The notes below the pieces were generated by a model, which was not told the origin of the DNA, did no database searches, and was given only the letters and a program-made list of their open reading frames with translations. From Persicobacter sp. CCB-QB2 (lineage in GTDB: Bacteria > Bacteroidota > Bacteroidia > Cytophagales > Cyclobacteriaceae), in NCBI RefSeq assembly GCF_001274635.1, contig NZ_LBGV01000001.1:1426001-1490000 (forward strand): DNA of 64,000 nucleotides, read 5' to 3'. Numbering within the stretch: position 1 is the first letter of the stretch; every line of letters begins with the position of its first letter. The position numbers and the translations under genes are program-made. Of the stretch, positions 26,624 through 35,990 are shown one piece after another.

Positions 26624-27069
26624 TGTCATTTTCAACGAAAACCGGACAATTCAGCTGGAAAGATCTTAACGTGATCATGGACGGCCGCCCTATGCTCGGC
26701 GCTACTGATGTCGAGTACGGCACTGAGTTGGCCCTTGAAGCTATTTTTGGGGCGGGTAATACTGCACAATACATCGGTGAAGGTAATGAAGCCACGGCCG
26801 GAGCTTTGGAGATGCTTCAGGCTGACTATGAAGCCATGACCGAGGAAGCTAAAAAGCGGGGCCATAATTCCATCGCGGGTATGGAGGTGGATTTATTGAT
26901 TACCTACATTCCTAAAAGTACTGACCCTGCCACAGTGGTCATGAAAACCATTGTTGACCGCGTTGTGGGTGCGAAATTCAGCGGACAGGTCAAAAAACTT
27001 ACGCAAGGCGATACGCATATGAAAGTCTCATTGCCTTTTCTTGCCCTGCGTGTAGAGCATCAAATTTAA
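26623..27069 (+). CDS. tail tube protein
   Basis: A 148-residue beta-rich protein following the sheath gene, in the expected place and of the expected size for the inner tube. It begins MSFSTKTGQFSWKDLNVIMD and contains two long beta-hairpin-like regions (VDLLITYIP and FSGQVKKLTQGDTHMKVSLP). The sheath-tube overlap implies matched expression. Confidence 0.75.
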   Translation: MSFSTKTGQFSWKDLNVIMDGRPMLGATDVEYGTELALEAIFGAGNTAQYIGEGNEATAGALEMLQADYEAMTEEAKKRGHNSIAGMEVDLLITYIPKSTDPATVVMKTIVDRVVGAKFSGQVKKLTQGDTHMKVSLPFLALRVEHQI

Positions 27070-27091
27070 TTTAACCAAACCCATATTTAAC

Positions 27092-27439
27092 ATGTCTGAG
27101 AAAAAAGAAGCACTTAAATTCCCTGCGAAGTATGCGAAGCAGGTAGAAGCCTGGAAGAAAGAGCACGGCCGAATCAAGTATTACGAGTTTGAGGGTCTGG
27201 CACTATTTTTCAAATTACCTAACCGTCAGCAACTTTCAGCAGCGGAGGGTATAGCCACAAATGAAGACGGTAGCATGGATCTGACTAAAAAAGCAGACCA
27301 GCTAATAAGTGACTGCTTTATAGGAGGTGATTTGACAGTTGATCAAATCAATGATGATATTGAAGTGTATGTGTCAATTGTATCATTCTGTAACAGCAAA
27401 CTAGTCGAGGCAAAAAAGGCTACCTGGGGGAGCTGCTAG
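27092..27439 (+). CDS. tail assembly chaperone, short form
   Basis: A 115-residue helical/acidic protein between tube and tape-measure genes, the standard place of the tail assembly chaperone (lambda gpG, Mu gp41). It contains FKLPNRQQLSAAEGIA and a C-terminal helix. The perfect slippery heptamer A AAA AAG occurs at 27412-27418 in the GCA AAA AAG frame, five codons before the stop. Slipping back one base extends the protein into the next frame. Confidence 0.8.
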   Translation: MSEKKEALKFPAKYAKQVEAWKKEHGRIKYYEFEGLALFFKLPNRQQLSAAEGIATNEDGSMDLTKKADQLISDCFIGGDLTVDQINDDIEVYVSIVSFCNSKLVEAKKATWGSC

Positions 27440-27645
27440 AGCAGTCACAAAAAACGGTCAATACCGGAAGTGTAGGATATATCAATACCCTTCTCCAATA
27501 TTATAATGTTTGTCCCAATCCTGAGAAATTAACAGATCAGGAGTGGGCTTATAAATTCGCGATGCTGGATCATATCCGGCAGCAGGAAAAATCAGATAAT
27601 GAGTTCAACAACGCTGCATACAATACAGGTCGAGACAAACGGTAA
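27418..27645 (+). CDS. tail assembly chaperone extension, read by -1 frameshift
   Basis: An open frame with no start codon that continues from the slippery site: GYLGELLEQSQKTVNTGSV and onward, ending in EWAYKFAMLDHIRQQEK and a stop at 27643-27645. Joined to the upstream 109 residues it makes a fusion of about 184 residues, the equivalent of lambda gpGT or Mu gp41/42. It overlaps the start of the tape-measure gene by 47 bp. The frameshift is predicted from the heptamer and the open frame, and is characteristic of long-tailed phages. Confidence 0.82.
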   Translation, partial: GYLGELLEQSQKTVNTGSVGYINTLLQYYNVCPNPEKLTDQEWAYKFAMLDHIRQQEKSDNEFNNAAYNTGRDKR

Positions 27646-29959
27646 TGAGGTTTTACCGCGCCTGACCCAAAACGCTAAAGCGGCTGATCATTCTCTGACG
27701 AAATTTTCTAAAGATGCTAACGGCCGTTTACGTGATGTGAACGGCCGTTTTGTTAAGACGAAGGAATCTTCCGATAAAGCCACAAACTCTCTTGTCCGCT
27801 TCGGTAAAAGTGGAACGTCGAGTCTCCGCAGGGTGGAGCAACAAGCCACTTCTCTGACTTCAAAATTCAAAAGCCTTGTTGCTGGGCTCGGCTTAACGGT
27901 CACTACAGGGGCCGCGTTGGGCGGTATTGTTGGTATTGGTGCTGGGTTTGAAAAGTCCATGTCCAATGTGCAAGCATTGTCAGGGGCTACCACCGAGCAA
28001 ATGATTGAGCTCCGCCAGGCATCGCGTGATGCCGGAGCAAGCACCGCCTTTTCAGCCAGAGAATCAGCGGACGCCCTGGGCTTTTTATCCCTTGCGGGCT
28101 TTGATGCTAATCAACAGATTGCGGCTTTACCCGCCACGCTCGATCTGGCCGCAGCCGCAAGTTTGGATCTTTCCACCTCGGCCGACATTGCTACTAACAT
28201 ACTTTCCCAGTTCCGGATGACCGCCGCCCAAACGGGTACGGTGGTGGATCAGGCGGCCTTCCTCCAGGCGAACTTTAATACGAATGTGCAGGAAGGTGCC
28301 GAGGCGATGAAGTACTTCGGCCCGACTGCGGCGGCTATGAAGGTTTCGCTCTCCGAGAGTGGGGCCACCATTGGACTTATGGCTAATGCGGGTTTAAAGG
28401 GTACGGTAGCTACGCGTGCCCTGGGCACGGGAATGGTGCGGCTTGCCAAGCCTACTAAGGCGATGTCCGACACCATGAAGCAGCTTAACCTGAATTTCCA
28501 CGATACCAATGGTGAGTTTGTGGGTATGGCAAACATGGTGGAGCAGCTGGAGACAAGTTTTAGCGGGCTGACCACAAAGCAACAACAAGCGGCGCTTTCT
28601 ACCATTTTCGGCAATGAGGCGATACAGGAAATGAATATCCTGCTGGCTGCTGGTTCCGACCAGATCCGGTACTGGACACAGGAGTTGGAGAACGCCGAGG
28701 GCACGGCGGCAAAAATCGCTGCCACGAAGCTGGACAACCTAGCGGGCGACTTTGTTACCCTCCGCTCGGCCTCGGAGGAAATCACTTTGCAGCTGTACGA
28801 TCATTTACAGCCGACACTCCGACTTATCACGCAGGAGGCTACTTTGTTTGTCCGCTCGTTGGATACGCGTGAAATCGGTAACTACTTATCCCAGACGATT
28901 AAGGGCATCCGTACTGGCATGGTGTTTTTGATGAAGCACCGCAAAGAAATTGTGTTGCTCGGCAAAGCAATGCTGGTTATGAAAGCCAGTACGATTGGCT
29001 ATAATGTGGCCCTGAAGGCTCAGACAGCACTCACGGTGGCGCACCGGGCAGCTGTGATCGCGCATACCATCGCCACACGTGGTGCAGCAGTGGCGACTAG
29101 GGCATTTAACTTGACGCTTTCAGCTTCTCCTTTCGGAATTGTGCTGGCGGGTCTTGCGGCCATCACCACGGCCATGATTCTTTTCAGAGACAAGAGCCAG
29201 GAGGCGACCACGGCACAGTCCAAGCTCAACGACACGATGGAGGCCACCAAGCTGATTGACAGCTCAGTGGAGATGATGCGCAAGGACAATGAGCTTGACC
29301 TGTTCAAGCTTCAGAACCGGGACATTAACGAGCAGCAGGCCCAGTCCATCTTTCGCAATGCGCTGAGCCGTCGCGGCCAGCTGGAGAATGAACTGGATAA
29401 GGTGGCGCTACAGACCAGGGCCCACCGCGAGGCGGCAACCGATGAGCGGGCCCGTCTGGTATCCGAGCGAGACCAATTACGTGAGCGGGTAGAGAACCCG
29501 CAATTCACCGCAGGAGGTGGAGCTGGAGATGCTATTGCTAATAGCTTAGTAAATCGCCAATATCGCAGAAAACAGCAAGAACTCATCACTTTCGACAAGC
29601 AGACGGCTGCTTTTGGTCGTGAGCAAGAGCAGGGCATCCGCGCAGCGCTGGAGCAGGTGAATAGCATCATCACGCAGACCCGAAACATGGGAGCTTCAGA
29701 GGGGGGATTACTCACCCCTGGCCCAACAACGGGCGGGGCTGTTGATCCGGCCGCCAGCCGCATGGCGGAGAGCGTTGTTAGCGGTGGAGCAAGGCAGACA
29801 GTTATTAATATTGATATAGAAAAATTTCAGGATTACATCAACTTCAATATTGAAGGAGAGGTGGAAGAAATCCGCGAAAGCATGGACGAGCTGGTGGAAG
29901 AGGTGACCGAGCGATTTTTAAGGGTAGTCAATAGCGCCAATCAATTAGCACGAAATTAA
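27599..29959 (+). CDS. tail tape-measure protein
   Basis: A 786-residue protein of the TP901 tape-measure type: a lysine/serine-rich N-terminus, hydrophobic segments (TSLTSKFKSLVAGLGLTV and about 480-535), the conserved block FEKSMSNVQALSGATTEQMI through FGNEAIQEM, and a long charged coiled coil (about 555-720). It sets tail length; at roughly 1.5 angstrom per residue the tail would be near 120 nm. Direction and position after the chaperone are standard. Confidence 0.9.
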   Translation: MSSTTLHTIQVETNGNEVLPRLTQNAKAADHSLTKFSKDANGRLRDVNGRFVKTKESSDKATNSLVRFGKSGTSSLRRVEQQATSLTSKFKSLVAGLGLTVTTGAALGGIVGIGAGFEKSMSNVQALSGATTEQMIELRQASRDAGASTAFSARESADALGFLSLAGFDANQQIAALPATLDLAAAASLDLSTSADIATNILSQFRMTAAQTGTVVDQAAFLQANFNTNVQEGAEAMKYFGPTAAAMKVSLSESGATIGLMANAGLKGTVATRALGTGMVRLAKPTKAMSDTMKQLNLNFHDTNGEFVGMANMVEQLETSFSGLTTKQQQAALSTIFGNEAIQEMNILLAAGSDQIRYWTQELENAEGTAAKIAATKLDNLAGDFVTLRSASEEITLQLYDHLQPTLRLITQEATLFVRSLDTREIGNYLSQTIKGIRTGMVFLMKHRKEIVLLGKAMLVMKASTIGYNVALKAQTALTVAHRAAVIAHTIATRGAAVATRAFNLTLSASPFGIVLAGLAAITTAMILFRDKSQEATTAQSKLNDTMEATKLIDSSVEMMRKDNELDLFKLQNRDINEQQAQSIFRNALSRRGQLENELDKVALQTRAHREAATDERARLVSERDQLRERVENPQFTAGGGAGDAIANSLVNRQYRRKQQELITFDKQTAAFGREQEQGIRAALEQVNSIITQTRNMGASEGGLLTPGPTTGGAVDPAASRMAESVVSGGARQTVINIDIEKFQDYINFNIEGEVEEIRESMDELVEEVTERFLRVVNSANQLARN

Positions 29960-29968
29960 TACACACTG

Positions 29969-30598
29969 ATGGAATTTGATATAAAAAACATATACGAATC
30001 ACTGGCAAGTTATAAGGGCCTTCCGTTCCCTTTGAGCCTCGGCCAGATCCCTGCCTATCGAAAGAAGCAGTGGGTTGACCGTGGTGATATTCTGGACGGT
30101 GTTTTCTCTCAAAACGAGGGCGTGAAGTTTGGGGAGGCGGAAGTGTGGGACTTGTTTGGTCAGCCGATTATTTGCCCTATCCAGCTGGATGGGATCTACC
30201 TAGGCAGTGGTGAGTCGGGTCATATCAACCTTCAGCCGATGATGGTGATTGACGCCAAGAAGCGGATGACCAAGAGCTATATCCCAGGAGGTGACCACCG
30301 TGGGTCAGTGAAGGAATTTATTGCCGTGGATGATTACAAAATCAAGATTACGGGCATACTGCTTAACCATCGAGACCGTGGGCAGTACCCGCATTCGGAG
30401 GCTAGCATCCTGCGGAGCATTTGGAAAAAGAATACGGCACTGGACTTTTCATGCGTGATCACCAATGAGCTGTTTCAATATGTGGTAATAGAGAAGCTAA
30501 AATTTAAGGAGCTGTCAATGGCCCCTGGTTATCAGCGTTACGAGATTGAGCTGGTAAGTGATATCCCTAACGAAGTTGAATTACTGTCTGGAGAATAA
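29969..30598 (+). CDS. tail protein of the DUF6046 type
   Basis: A 209-residue protein placed between tape measure and hub. Blocks such as FPLSLGQIPAYRKKQWVDRG, VWDLFGQPIICPIQLDG and GGDHRGSVKEFIAVDDYKIK fit a conserved tail protein of Bacteroidota phages. It probably links tape measure and baseplate hub, the role of Mu gp43. The family name is given from memory and should be treated as likely, not certain. Confidence 0.6.
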   Translation: MEFDIKNIYESLASYKGLPFPLSLGQIPAYRKKQWVDRGDILDGVFSQNEGVKFGEAEVWDLFGQPIICPIQLDGIYLGSGESGHINLQPMMVIDAKKRMTKSYIPGGDHRGSVKEFIAVDDYKIKITGILLNHRDRGQYPHSEASILRSIWKKNTALDFSCVITNELFQYVVIEKLKFKELSMAPGYQRYEIELVSDIPNEVELLSGE

Positions 30599-31557
30599 TG
30601 TTAACACCAAAAGTAAATATCAAGATTGCAGGACGCTACCTTTTCAAGGGCTGCAAGAGCTTTCGTGTGCTGAAGGATTTGGACAATCTTTCTGCTACTG
30701 GAGAGCTGAGGTTTCCGGTCATGATGACGCTTTTGGGTCAGCGCATGCGGATTGATGATACGATCCGCACGGGCGATGAAATCACGATTGAAGCGGGTTA
30801 CCTGGAGGAAGAAATCCGAGAGATTTTTCAAGGATATATCACCAATATTGACACGGGCACGGAGGTAAGGGTACGGGTAGAAGATGCAGTGTACCAGCTC
30901 CGGAAACGGGCGATTGTGATCAATGAAAAGAACACGACCGTCAAGCAGATTGCCGCTAAATTGATTGAAGGAACGGCCTTAAAAGTGTCTTCAAACACTA
31001 TTGAAGCAGGCATTGATAAAATGACTTTTAAGGGCAATGCGGCAGGGGCGCTGGCGAAGCTGCGGGAGACTTTCAATTTTACGGTCTCAATGGATCATAA
31101 TGAGCTATATATTGGAGGTATTGGCTTGAATCCTAAAGCTCAGGTTCCGGCAATTTTTGGAAGAAACATTTTGAAGAACAACGTGGCTTACCAGTATGCT
31201 GACGCTAACCCGGTTCAGATTACGGTTGTGGGTAAGAAGCCGGACGGTACTGAGGTGAAAATTATAAAGGGCATGGAAGGAGGAATGGCCATGACTTTCT
31301 TCCGATACAATGTGACTGACACAAAGGTACTGGAGAACATTGCAGACCAAGAGCTGAAGCGGTATTACTATGATGGTTTTGAAGGCAGTTTGAAGATGTT
31401 TTTTATACCATTTGCAGAGGCTGGCGGTTCGGTGAGTTATCAAAATTTGAATTATCAGCAAGAGGTGGAAGGTAAGTATTTCATTCGCGCGGTGAATTAC
31501 TCCTTTTCTCCTGCTGATGGATTGCGACAGGATCTTAAACTAGGATTTAAGCTTTAA
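30598..31557 (+). CDS. baseplate hub protein (Mu gp44 / P2 gpD-like)
   Basis: A 319-residue protein. The first half reads as the beta-barrel of hub proteins (GQRMRIDDTIRTGDEITIEAG, FQGYITNIDTG), followed by KNTTVKQIAAKLIEGTALKV, and the C-terminal part ends EGKYFIRAVNYSFSPADGLR. Hub trimers sit at the tail tip and hold the spike. It begins within the stop of the previous gene, and the spike-like gene follows 6 bp later, matching baseplate gene order. Confidence 0.75.
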   Translation: MLTPKVNIKIAGRYLFKGCKSFRVLKDLDNLSATGELRFPVMMTLLGQRMRIDDTIRTGDEITIEAGYLEEEIREIFQGYITNIDTGTEVRVRVEDAVYQLRKRAIVINEKNTTVKQIAAKLIEGTALKVSSNTIEAGIDKMTFKGNAAGALAKLRETFNFTVSMDHNELYIGGIGLNPKAQVPAIFGRNILKNNVAYQYADANPVQITVVGKKPDGTEVKIIKGMEGGMAMTFFRYNVTDTKVLENIADQELKRYYYDGFEGSLKMFFIPFAEAGGSVSYQNLNYQQEVEGKYFIRAVNYSFSPADGLRQDLKLGFKL

Positions 31558-31562
31558 GTGAT

Positions 31563-32126
31563 ATGAACGAAAAACGAATATTAGACGGGCTTAGTAACCT
31601 GGTGAAATCAGTATCTGAGGAATCATTTATTGGTATCGTGAAGCAGGTAGATGAAAAGGAGATGGTCGCACAGGTGGAATATGATGAGCTACTTTTTGAT
31701 GTGCAGCTTCGCGCGGTGGCTGATAGTGATCAGAGCTGTTTTGTTCAGGTTCCGGCGATTGGTAGTTATGTGGTCGCAGCTCCAGTGGGTCATGACAAAG
31801 AGCGTTGTGTTTTACTTATTGCTTCGGTGGTGGAAAAGGTGATCTACCAGGGCAAGAAGACTTCACTTATTATTGATGATGTGGAAGAAAAGATCATTTT
31901 CAATAATGCTGATAAGGGCTCCTTCATGACGGACATTAACGAGCTGGTGGATAAGCTTAATACTATTGAGCGGGATATTAACAGTTTGAAGACAGCTTTT
32001 TCCAATTGGGTGACCGCTCCGAATGATGGAGGTGCAGCACTAAAAGCAATCACAGCCAGCTGGGCGGGGCAACAGCTAACCCCTACGAAAGTGGATGATA
32101 TTTCTGACGAAAGCATTGAACATTAA
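31563..32126 (+). CDS. baseplate assembly/spike protein (Mu gp45 / gpV-like)
   Basis: A 187-residue protein with an N-terminal OB-fold-like region (FIGIVKQVDEKEMVAQVEYD), a beta-stranded middle and a short coiled coil (LVDKLNTIERDINSLKTAF). This is the pattern of small puncturing spike proteins that tip the tail tube. The position after the hub supports it. Confidence 0.68.
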   Translation: MNEKRILDGLSNLVKSVSEESFIGIVKQVDEKEMVAQVEYDELLFDVQLRAVADSDQSCFVQVPAIGSYVVAAPVGHDKERCVLLIASVVEKVIYQGKKTSLIIDDVEEKIIFNNADKGSFMTDINELVDKLNTIERDINSLKTAFSNWVTAPNDGGAALKAITASWAGQQLTPTKVDDISDESIEH

Positions 32127-32137
32127 TAATTTATGAT

Positions 32138-32419
32138 ATGGCAAACGATATTAAAAATATCAATGGAGACCTTGACTTTTCCGGTGGTGATGTGTCTTGG
32201 GGAGAGTCCACGCGGGCACTTACTCAAAAGATTATTAGTGTCAGAAAAGGTAGTTTGAAGCATGCTCCTGGTTTGGGTGTAGGTATTGAGGATTATCTGA
32301 ATGATGATGATTCAGCAAAGATATTGAATTCTATCAATCAGGAACTTACTAGTGATGGAATGACGGTGAAATCATTAAGTATAGAGAACTCAAAAATCAG
32401 TATAGATGCAGACTATTAA
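32138..32419 (+). CDS. baseplate wedge protein (gp46/gpW-like)
   Basis: A 93-residue protein with the pattern of T4 gp25/Mu gp46-type wedge proteins: SWGESTRALTQKIISVRKGS, GVGIEDYLND, and a final strand. The next gene starts 14 bp before its end in another frame. Confidence 0.6.
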   Translation: MANDIKNINGDLDFSGGDVSWGESTRALTQKIISVRKGSLKHAPGLGVGIEDYLNDDDSAKILNSINQELTSDGMTVKSLSIENSKISIDADY

Positions 32420-32633
32420 AACGGTCAGGGGACAATCAATTTTTGATTTAGCTATTCAGGAATATGGCAATATTGAAGCTGCATTTATGATTATCGAGGA
32501 TAATAATTTATATACCATTGACGTGGCTGACTCACTTCCTGAAGGCATGGAGGTGAAAATTCGGGAGACGGATGATACTATACGACAAAATGTATTGAAA
32601 AAGCTAGATGGTGAAAAAGTAATAAGCGAATAA
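32406..32633 (+). CDS. LysM-like tail protein (gpX-like)
   Basis: A 75-residue protein with a LysM-type domain: TVRGQSIFDLAIQEYGNIEA at the start and LPEGMEVKI in the middle. In phage tails such proteins (P2 gpX family) help assemble the baseplate. It overlaps the preceding gene. Confidence 0.7.
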   Translation: MQTIKTVRGQSIFDLAIQEYGNIEAAFMIIEDNNLYTIDVADSLPEGMEVKIRETDDTIRQNVLKKLDGEKVISE

Positions 32634-32644
32634 GGCATAAGGTT

Positions 32645-33475
32645 ATGGCTAGAGAAATCACTGAAATACAGCAAGAATTGGAGCAGAACATCAATGATGT
32701 TTTTGAAACTCCTTCGCAATCTGATGCAGCGGATTGGAAACTTTGGAGCTATATATGGGCGCATGCTATTTGGGCTTTTGAGAACATCATGCAAATTTTT
32801 CAAAATGACGTTGATATGATAATCAATACAAAAAGATATGGCACGCTGGCATGGTATTATGATCGCATAATGGAGTTTCAAGGCGCTGATGATGGAGCAG
32901 GGTTTGAGGGCGATAAATTAATTGTTGACGAGCATGGCCGGATAGTCTTTGAAGTTCAGGACGAGACGCGGAGAATCATCTCGCGTGCATCAGTTCAGGA
33001 AATCAGCGGAGGTATTGCGGTGAAGCTCGCCAAAATGGTGGACGATGAGCTGGAGCAGTTGAGCCCGCAGGAGCTGAACGCTTTTGAGCAATACCTGAGA
33101 AACGTAAAGTATCCTGGTACGGCGGTAAACTTAATATCCTTGTCGGCAGATATTATCCGCTATGACCTGAATATATATTATGATCCGCATTATTCAGCCG
33201 TAACTGTTCAGCAAAATATTGAAGCTGCGATTGAGCAGTACCGCTGGGTGGTGGGCTTCGATGCCCGATTTTATAAACAGCAATTTGCTGAGTATTTAAT
33301 GCGGGTTGAAGGGCTGATTTCTATGCGGTTTAATGGCCTGTTTGTTCAGACTACAACCTCGGACTGGACGGCCATAGATGTATACCACGAGCTGGAAAGT
33401 GGCTATTTCAATTACCAGCCGCAAGAGGGAGATAATCACTCCAGTATTACAATGATTAACGCTTCAGACTTATAA
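32645..33475 (+). CDS. baseplate protein J-like
   Basis: A 276-residue protein in the position of the baseplate J/gp47 gene. The N-terminal half is acidic and helical (WKLWSYIWAHAIWAFE), and the C-terminal part has the alternating strands and helices (YDLNIYYDPHYSAVTVQQNI) of J proteins that form the baseplate wedge ring. The fit is moderate. It is followed 2 bp later by the fibre gene. Confidence 0.6.
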   Translation: MAREITEIQQELEQNINDVFETPSQSDAADWKLWSYIWAHAIWAFENIMQIFQNDVDMIINTKRYGTLAWYYDRIMEFQGADDGAGFEGDKLIVDEHGRIVFEVQDETRRIISRASVQEISGGIAVKLAKMVDDELEQLSPQELNAFEQYLRNVKYPGTAVNLISLSADIIRYDLNIYYDPHYSAVTVQQNIEAAIEQYRWVVGFDARFYKQQFAEYLMRVEGLISMRFNGLFVQTTTSDWTAIDVYHELESGYFNYQPQEGDNHSSITMINASDL

Positions 33476-33477
33476 AT

Positions 33478-34503
33478 ATGAAAAGACAAACACAAGACGT
33501 TGGTATAAAGAAATGGTGGGGTGACTATTTCGTAGATATGCAAGATCAGATCTATACCGTACTTGATCGGCTTTTTTCGCAGTATGGTAATTGTGTCATT
33601 GAAGGCTGTGAAACGACAGGAACAGCGGGGAATTGGTCAATCTCTGAAGGTTTGGTGGGTATCATCCATGCCGACGGTTTCCGCGTGGGCCGCCTGGAGG
33701 CTCAAAGTGTAACGGGACTTACCGAGGTACACTTTGAGATGGAAAAGATCACGCACGATGGTGAGTACAAGGATGGAGGAATCCGACCAATTGCTTTTGA
33801 ATATAAAGCGAATAGAGTTCTGAATGCATCGGCCAACACTTTAACCATTAAGCTGGACGGTTCGCATAATATTTATCAGGATCTAGTGCAAAAGAAAGCT
33901 TACGAGCTAGCAGAGTCTAGAGAGCCAAAAATTGAAACGAAGTATAGCGGCTTCAACCTTCCAAAATCCGATTCGATTGATTCAAAAGATTCCAATGAGC
34001 TTGCGACCTCAAAGGCTGTTGGCGATTTAAACGAGGTTAAAGAGCCGAAAATTGAAACGAAGGAAAGCGGCTTCAATCTTCCAAAATCTGATTCGGTTGA
34101 TTCAAATGAGAGCAGCCAATTAGCCACCTCAAAGGCTGTAAAAGCGGCTTATGATAAGATCTACTATAAATCAGAGAAGCTTAAACTAAATAGTACAGTT
34201 CAGCCAGACACATATATTACAATAGACCTTGAAAGAATTGGGCGAGTGGTTCATTGTAGAGTGATAGGTAATGAGTCTAAGGGTTTATTTGGTAACATAG
34301 TGTATTCCGGTCTCCCTGTAGGGTACCGCCCTTCCCGATATCAGCGGGTCCGGGGGTACTTGCCTAATGCTTCTGGTTGGGGTTACGACGCGTCAACCAG
34401 TGCTCCAATGTCTATCTGGCCTGATGGACATATTGATGGGGGGTGGGCTGATGGTGACACATTCCCAAAAGAAGGAGATTTCATGGTCACTTGGATGGTT
34501 TAA
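33478..34503 (+). CDS. tail fibre protein with repeats
   Basis: A 341-residue fibre. Residues about 145-220 hold two copies of an approximately 40-residue unit (EPKIETKYSGFNLPKSDSID and EPKIETKESGFNLPKSDSVD), each ending in ATSKAV, the signature of phage tail-fibre repeats that form trimeric shafts. The C-terminal 120 residues form a beta-rich tip likely to touch the host receptor. The DNA of the two units is nearly the same, so unit number may vary between phages. Confidence 0.82.
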   Translation: MKRQTQDVGIKKWWGDYFVDMQDQIYTVLDRLFSQYGNCVIEGCETTGTAGNWSISEGLVGIIHADGFRVGRLEAQSVTGLTEVHFEMEKITHDGEYKDGGIRPIAFEYKANRVLNASANTLTIKLDGSHNIYQDLVQKKAYELAESREPKIETKYSGFNLPKSDSIDSKDSNELATSKAVGDLNEVKEPKIETKESGFNLPKSDSVDSNESSQLATSKAVKAAYDKIYYKSEKLKLNSTVQPDTYITIDLERIGRVVHCRVIGNESKGLFGNIVYSGLPVGYRPSRYQRVRGYLPNASGWGYDASTSAPMSIWPDGHIDGGWADGDTFPKEGDFMVTWMV

Positions 34504-34542
34504 AAAAACAGCTTGCTACAATCATATAAAGAAATATTCCTT

Positions 34543-35091
34543 ATGCTCGGATTCGACATATTAAGATTTGTGAAAAGGAAAATTCCTTTTTCAATTCGAC
34601 TACCTAACCGGGTAGTGTATTTATCGTGGCCCTTCCGCTCCTTGTTGACAACCTGGAACAACTTTTTGCCGTGGCGTTCAAATGCACTGTGGCGTGCCAA
34701 TATCACTGGTCAGACACTCGCTTTAGAATCTAATTTGAATCGTCACGTATCTGGCAGCCAGAACAGTATCTATATAATTGAAGGCTCCCCGCTCTCCAGA
34801 TGGATATCATTAATTAGCGAACAGGCGGATGTGTTTGAGCCAGGGCTATTACCGGATGAGGAACCGGAAGAAATTGGCCTAAGCACTGAAAATAGTGGCT
34901 CACTTGGTGTGAGCTTCCGCGTGATGGCTCCTTCTACGGCCGATGTGCTCGAAATTCAAAACATTGTTGAAACGTTTCGAATAGTCGGAAAGACTTATGA
35001 CATAGTCACCTTTGTGCCAGGCGCTGGAATAGTAACGAGCTCAGGTCACATACTTATTGATCATAATCAAAACAGAATTACCTATGGCTGA
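34543..35091 (+). CDS. tail/fibre-associated hypothetical protein
   Basis: A 182-residue protein starting MLGFDILRFVKRKIPFSIRL. Its N-terminal half is aromatic and basic and is reminiscent of proteins found among tail genes of Bacteroidota phages. No function is known. The next gene starts in its last codons. Confidence 0.55.
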   Translation: MLGFDILRFVKRKIPFSIRLPNRVVYLSWPFRSLLTTWNNFLPWRSNALWRANITGQTLALESNLNRHVSGSQNSIYIIEGSPLSRWISLISEQADVFEPGLLPDEEPEEIGLSTENSGSLGVSFRVMAPSTADVLEIQNIVETFRIVGKTYDIVTFVPGAGIVTSSGHILIDHNQNRITYG

Positions 35092-35989
35092 TGCAAAAAG
35101 AATATATGAGTTAGAGGATGAGGAATTTAGCCCTCACTCTAATGACTATGCAATGATTGACCGGGTGGGTACTACGACCCGGAAGGTGAAAGTAGAAAAC
35201 CTTGCTGCTACAAAGAATCTAAGTAATGTCCCTGTAAGTGATTTTCGAAACAAAGCCACCAATGCAGGCGTTGGAGTCACCGCGCAGGATCATACTTTCA
35301 ATATCGACGTTGGAGCTATCAAGGCGGGTGATACAGTACCTTCTGGACTATCATTTGACGATTGGGTCGCACTGGTCGGCACGGAGATTTTCCCACCTGT
35401 TGCGGCCATTTCTGGCGGCGGAGTGCATGAGTATACCGGAGCTGCTACGGTTCCTATTACCCTGAATTGGAGCGTAACAAAAGGAAGTCTTAATATCACT
35501 AACATCCTTGTTGCAGGTGAGAGCATCCCACCAACTGGCGGCAATCAATCCGGAACAAAGCCCGTTAATGCTCCGGCTAATACTTCAACAAGCTACAGCA
35601 TCACAGTGACGGACGAGCAGGGACAGCAGGACACGAAAAGCACAACGGTAAGCTTCCGCCACCGCCGCTTCTTTTTCGCTGACTCAGATGACCTACAAGC
35701 TATGTCTGACACGGAGATTAGTAACCGGATGAATGCTTCCCACCTTTCACGCTCGGAACTTGCCACAAACCGCCTGAAAAGCTACTCACAGCCCTGCGCA
35801 GATGAGTACTTTTACTATGCCTACCCAGCAGCATGGGCAAAAGCCACCTTCCGCGTGAACGGCCTCATTAACAATGCAGTGATCGAAAAGGAATTCCAGT
35901 ACACTAACCAAAACGGGCATACTGAGACTTACTATTTGTATCGCTCATTCGGAAAAAATTCTTCTACTCTTTCAATTGAAGTTATTTAA
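35084..35989 (+). CDS. tail fibre/adhesin protein
   Basis: A 301-residue protein. The N-terminus (KRIYELEDEEFSPHSNDYAM followed by RVGTTTRKVKVENLA) has the pattern of fibre attachment regions in Bacteroidota phages. A middle beta-sandwich (about 95-190) resembles Ig-like domains. The C-terminal part is probably a receptor-binding tip. The start at 35084 overlaps the previous stop. Confidence 0.6.
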   Translation: MADAKRIYELEDEEFSPHSNDYAMIDRVGTTTRKVKVENLAATKNLSNVPVSDFRNKATNAGVGVTAQDHTFNIDVGAIKAGDTVPSGLSFDDWVALVGTEIFPPVAAISGGGVHEYTGAATVPITLNWSVTKGSLNITNILVAGESIPPTGGNQSGTKPVNAPANTSTSYSITVTDEQGQQDTKSTTVSFRHRRFFFADSDDLQAMSDTEISNRMNASHLSRSELATNRLKSYSQPCADEYFYYAYPAAWAKATFRVNGLINNAVIEKEFQYTNQNGHTETYYLYRSFGKNSSTLSIEVI

Positions 35990-35990
35990 T

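Noticed and set aside
34021..34150. recent duplication as a separate mobile repeat in the fibre gene
   Set aside because: It is the normal fibre shaft repeat ending in ATSKAV and stays in frame.
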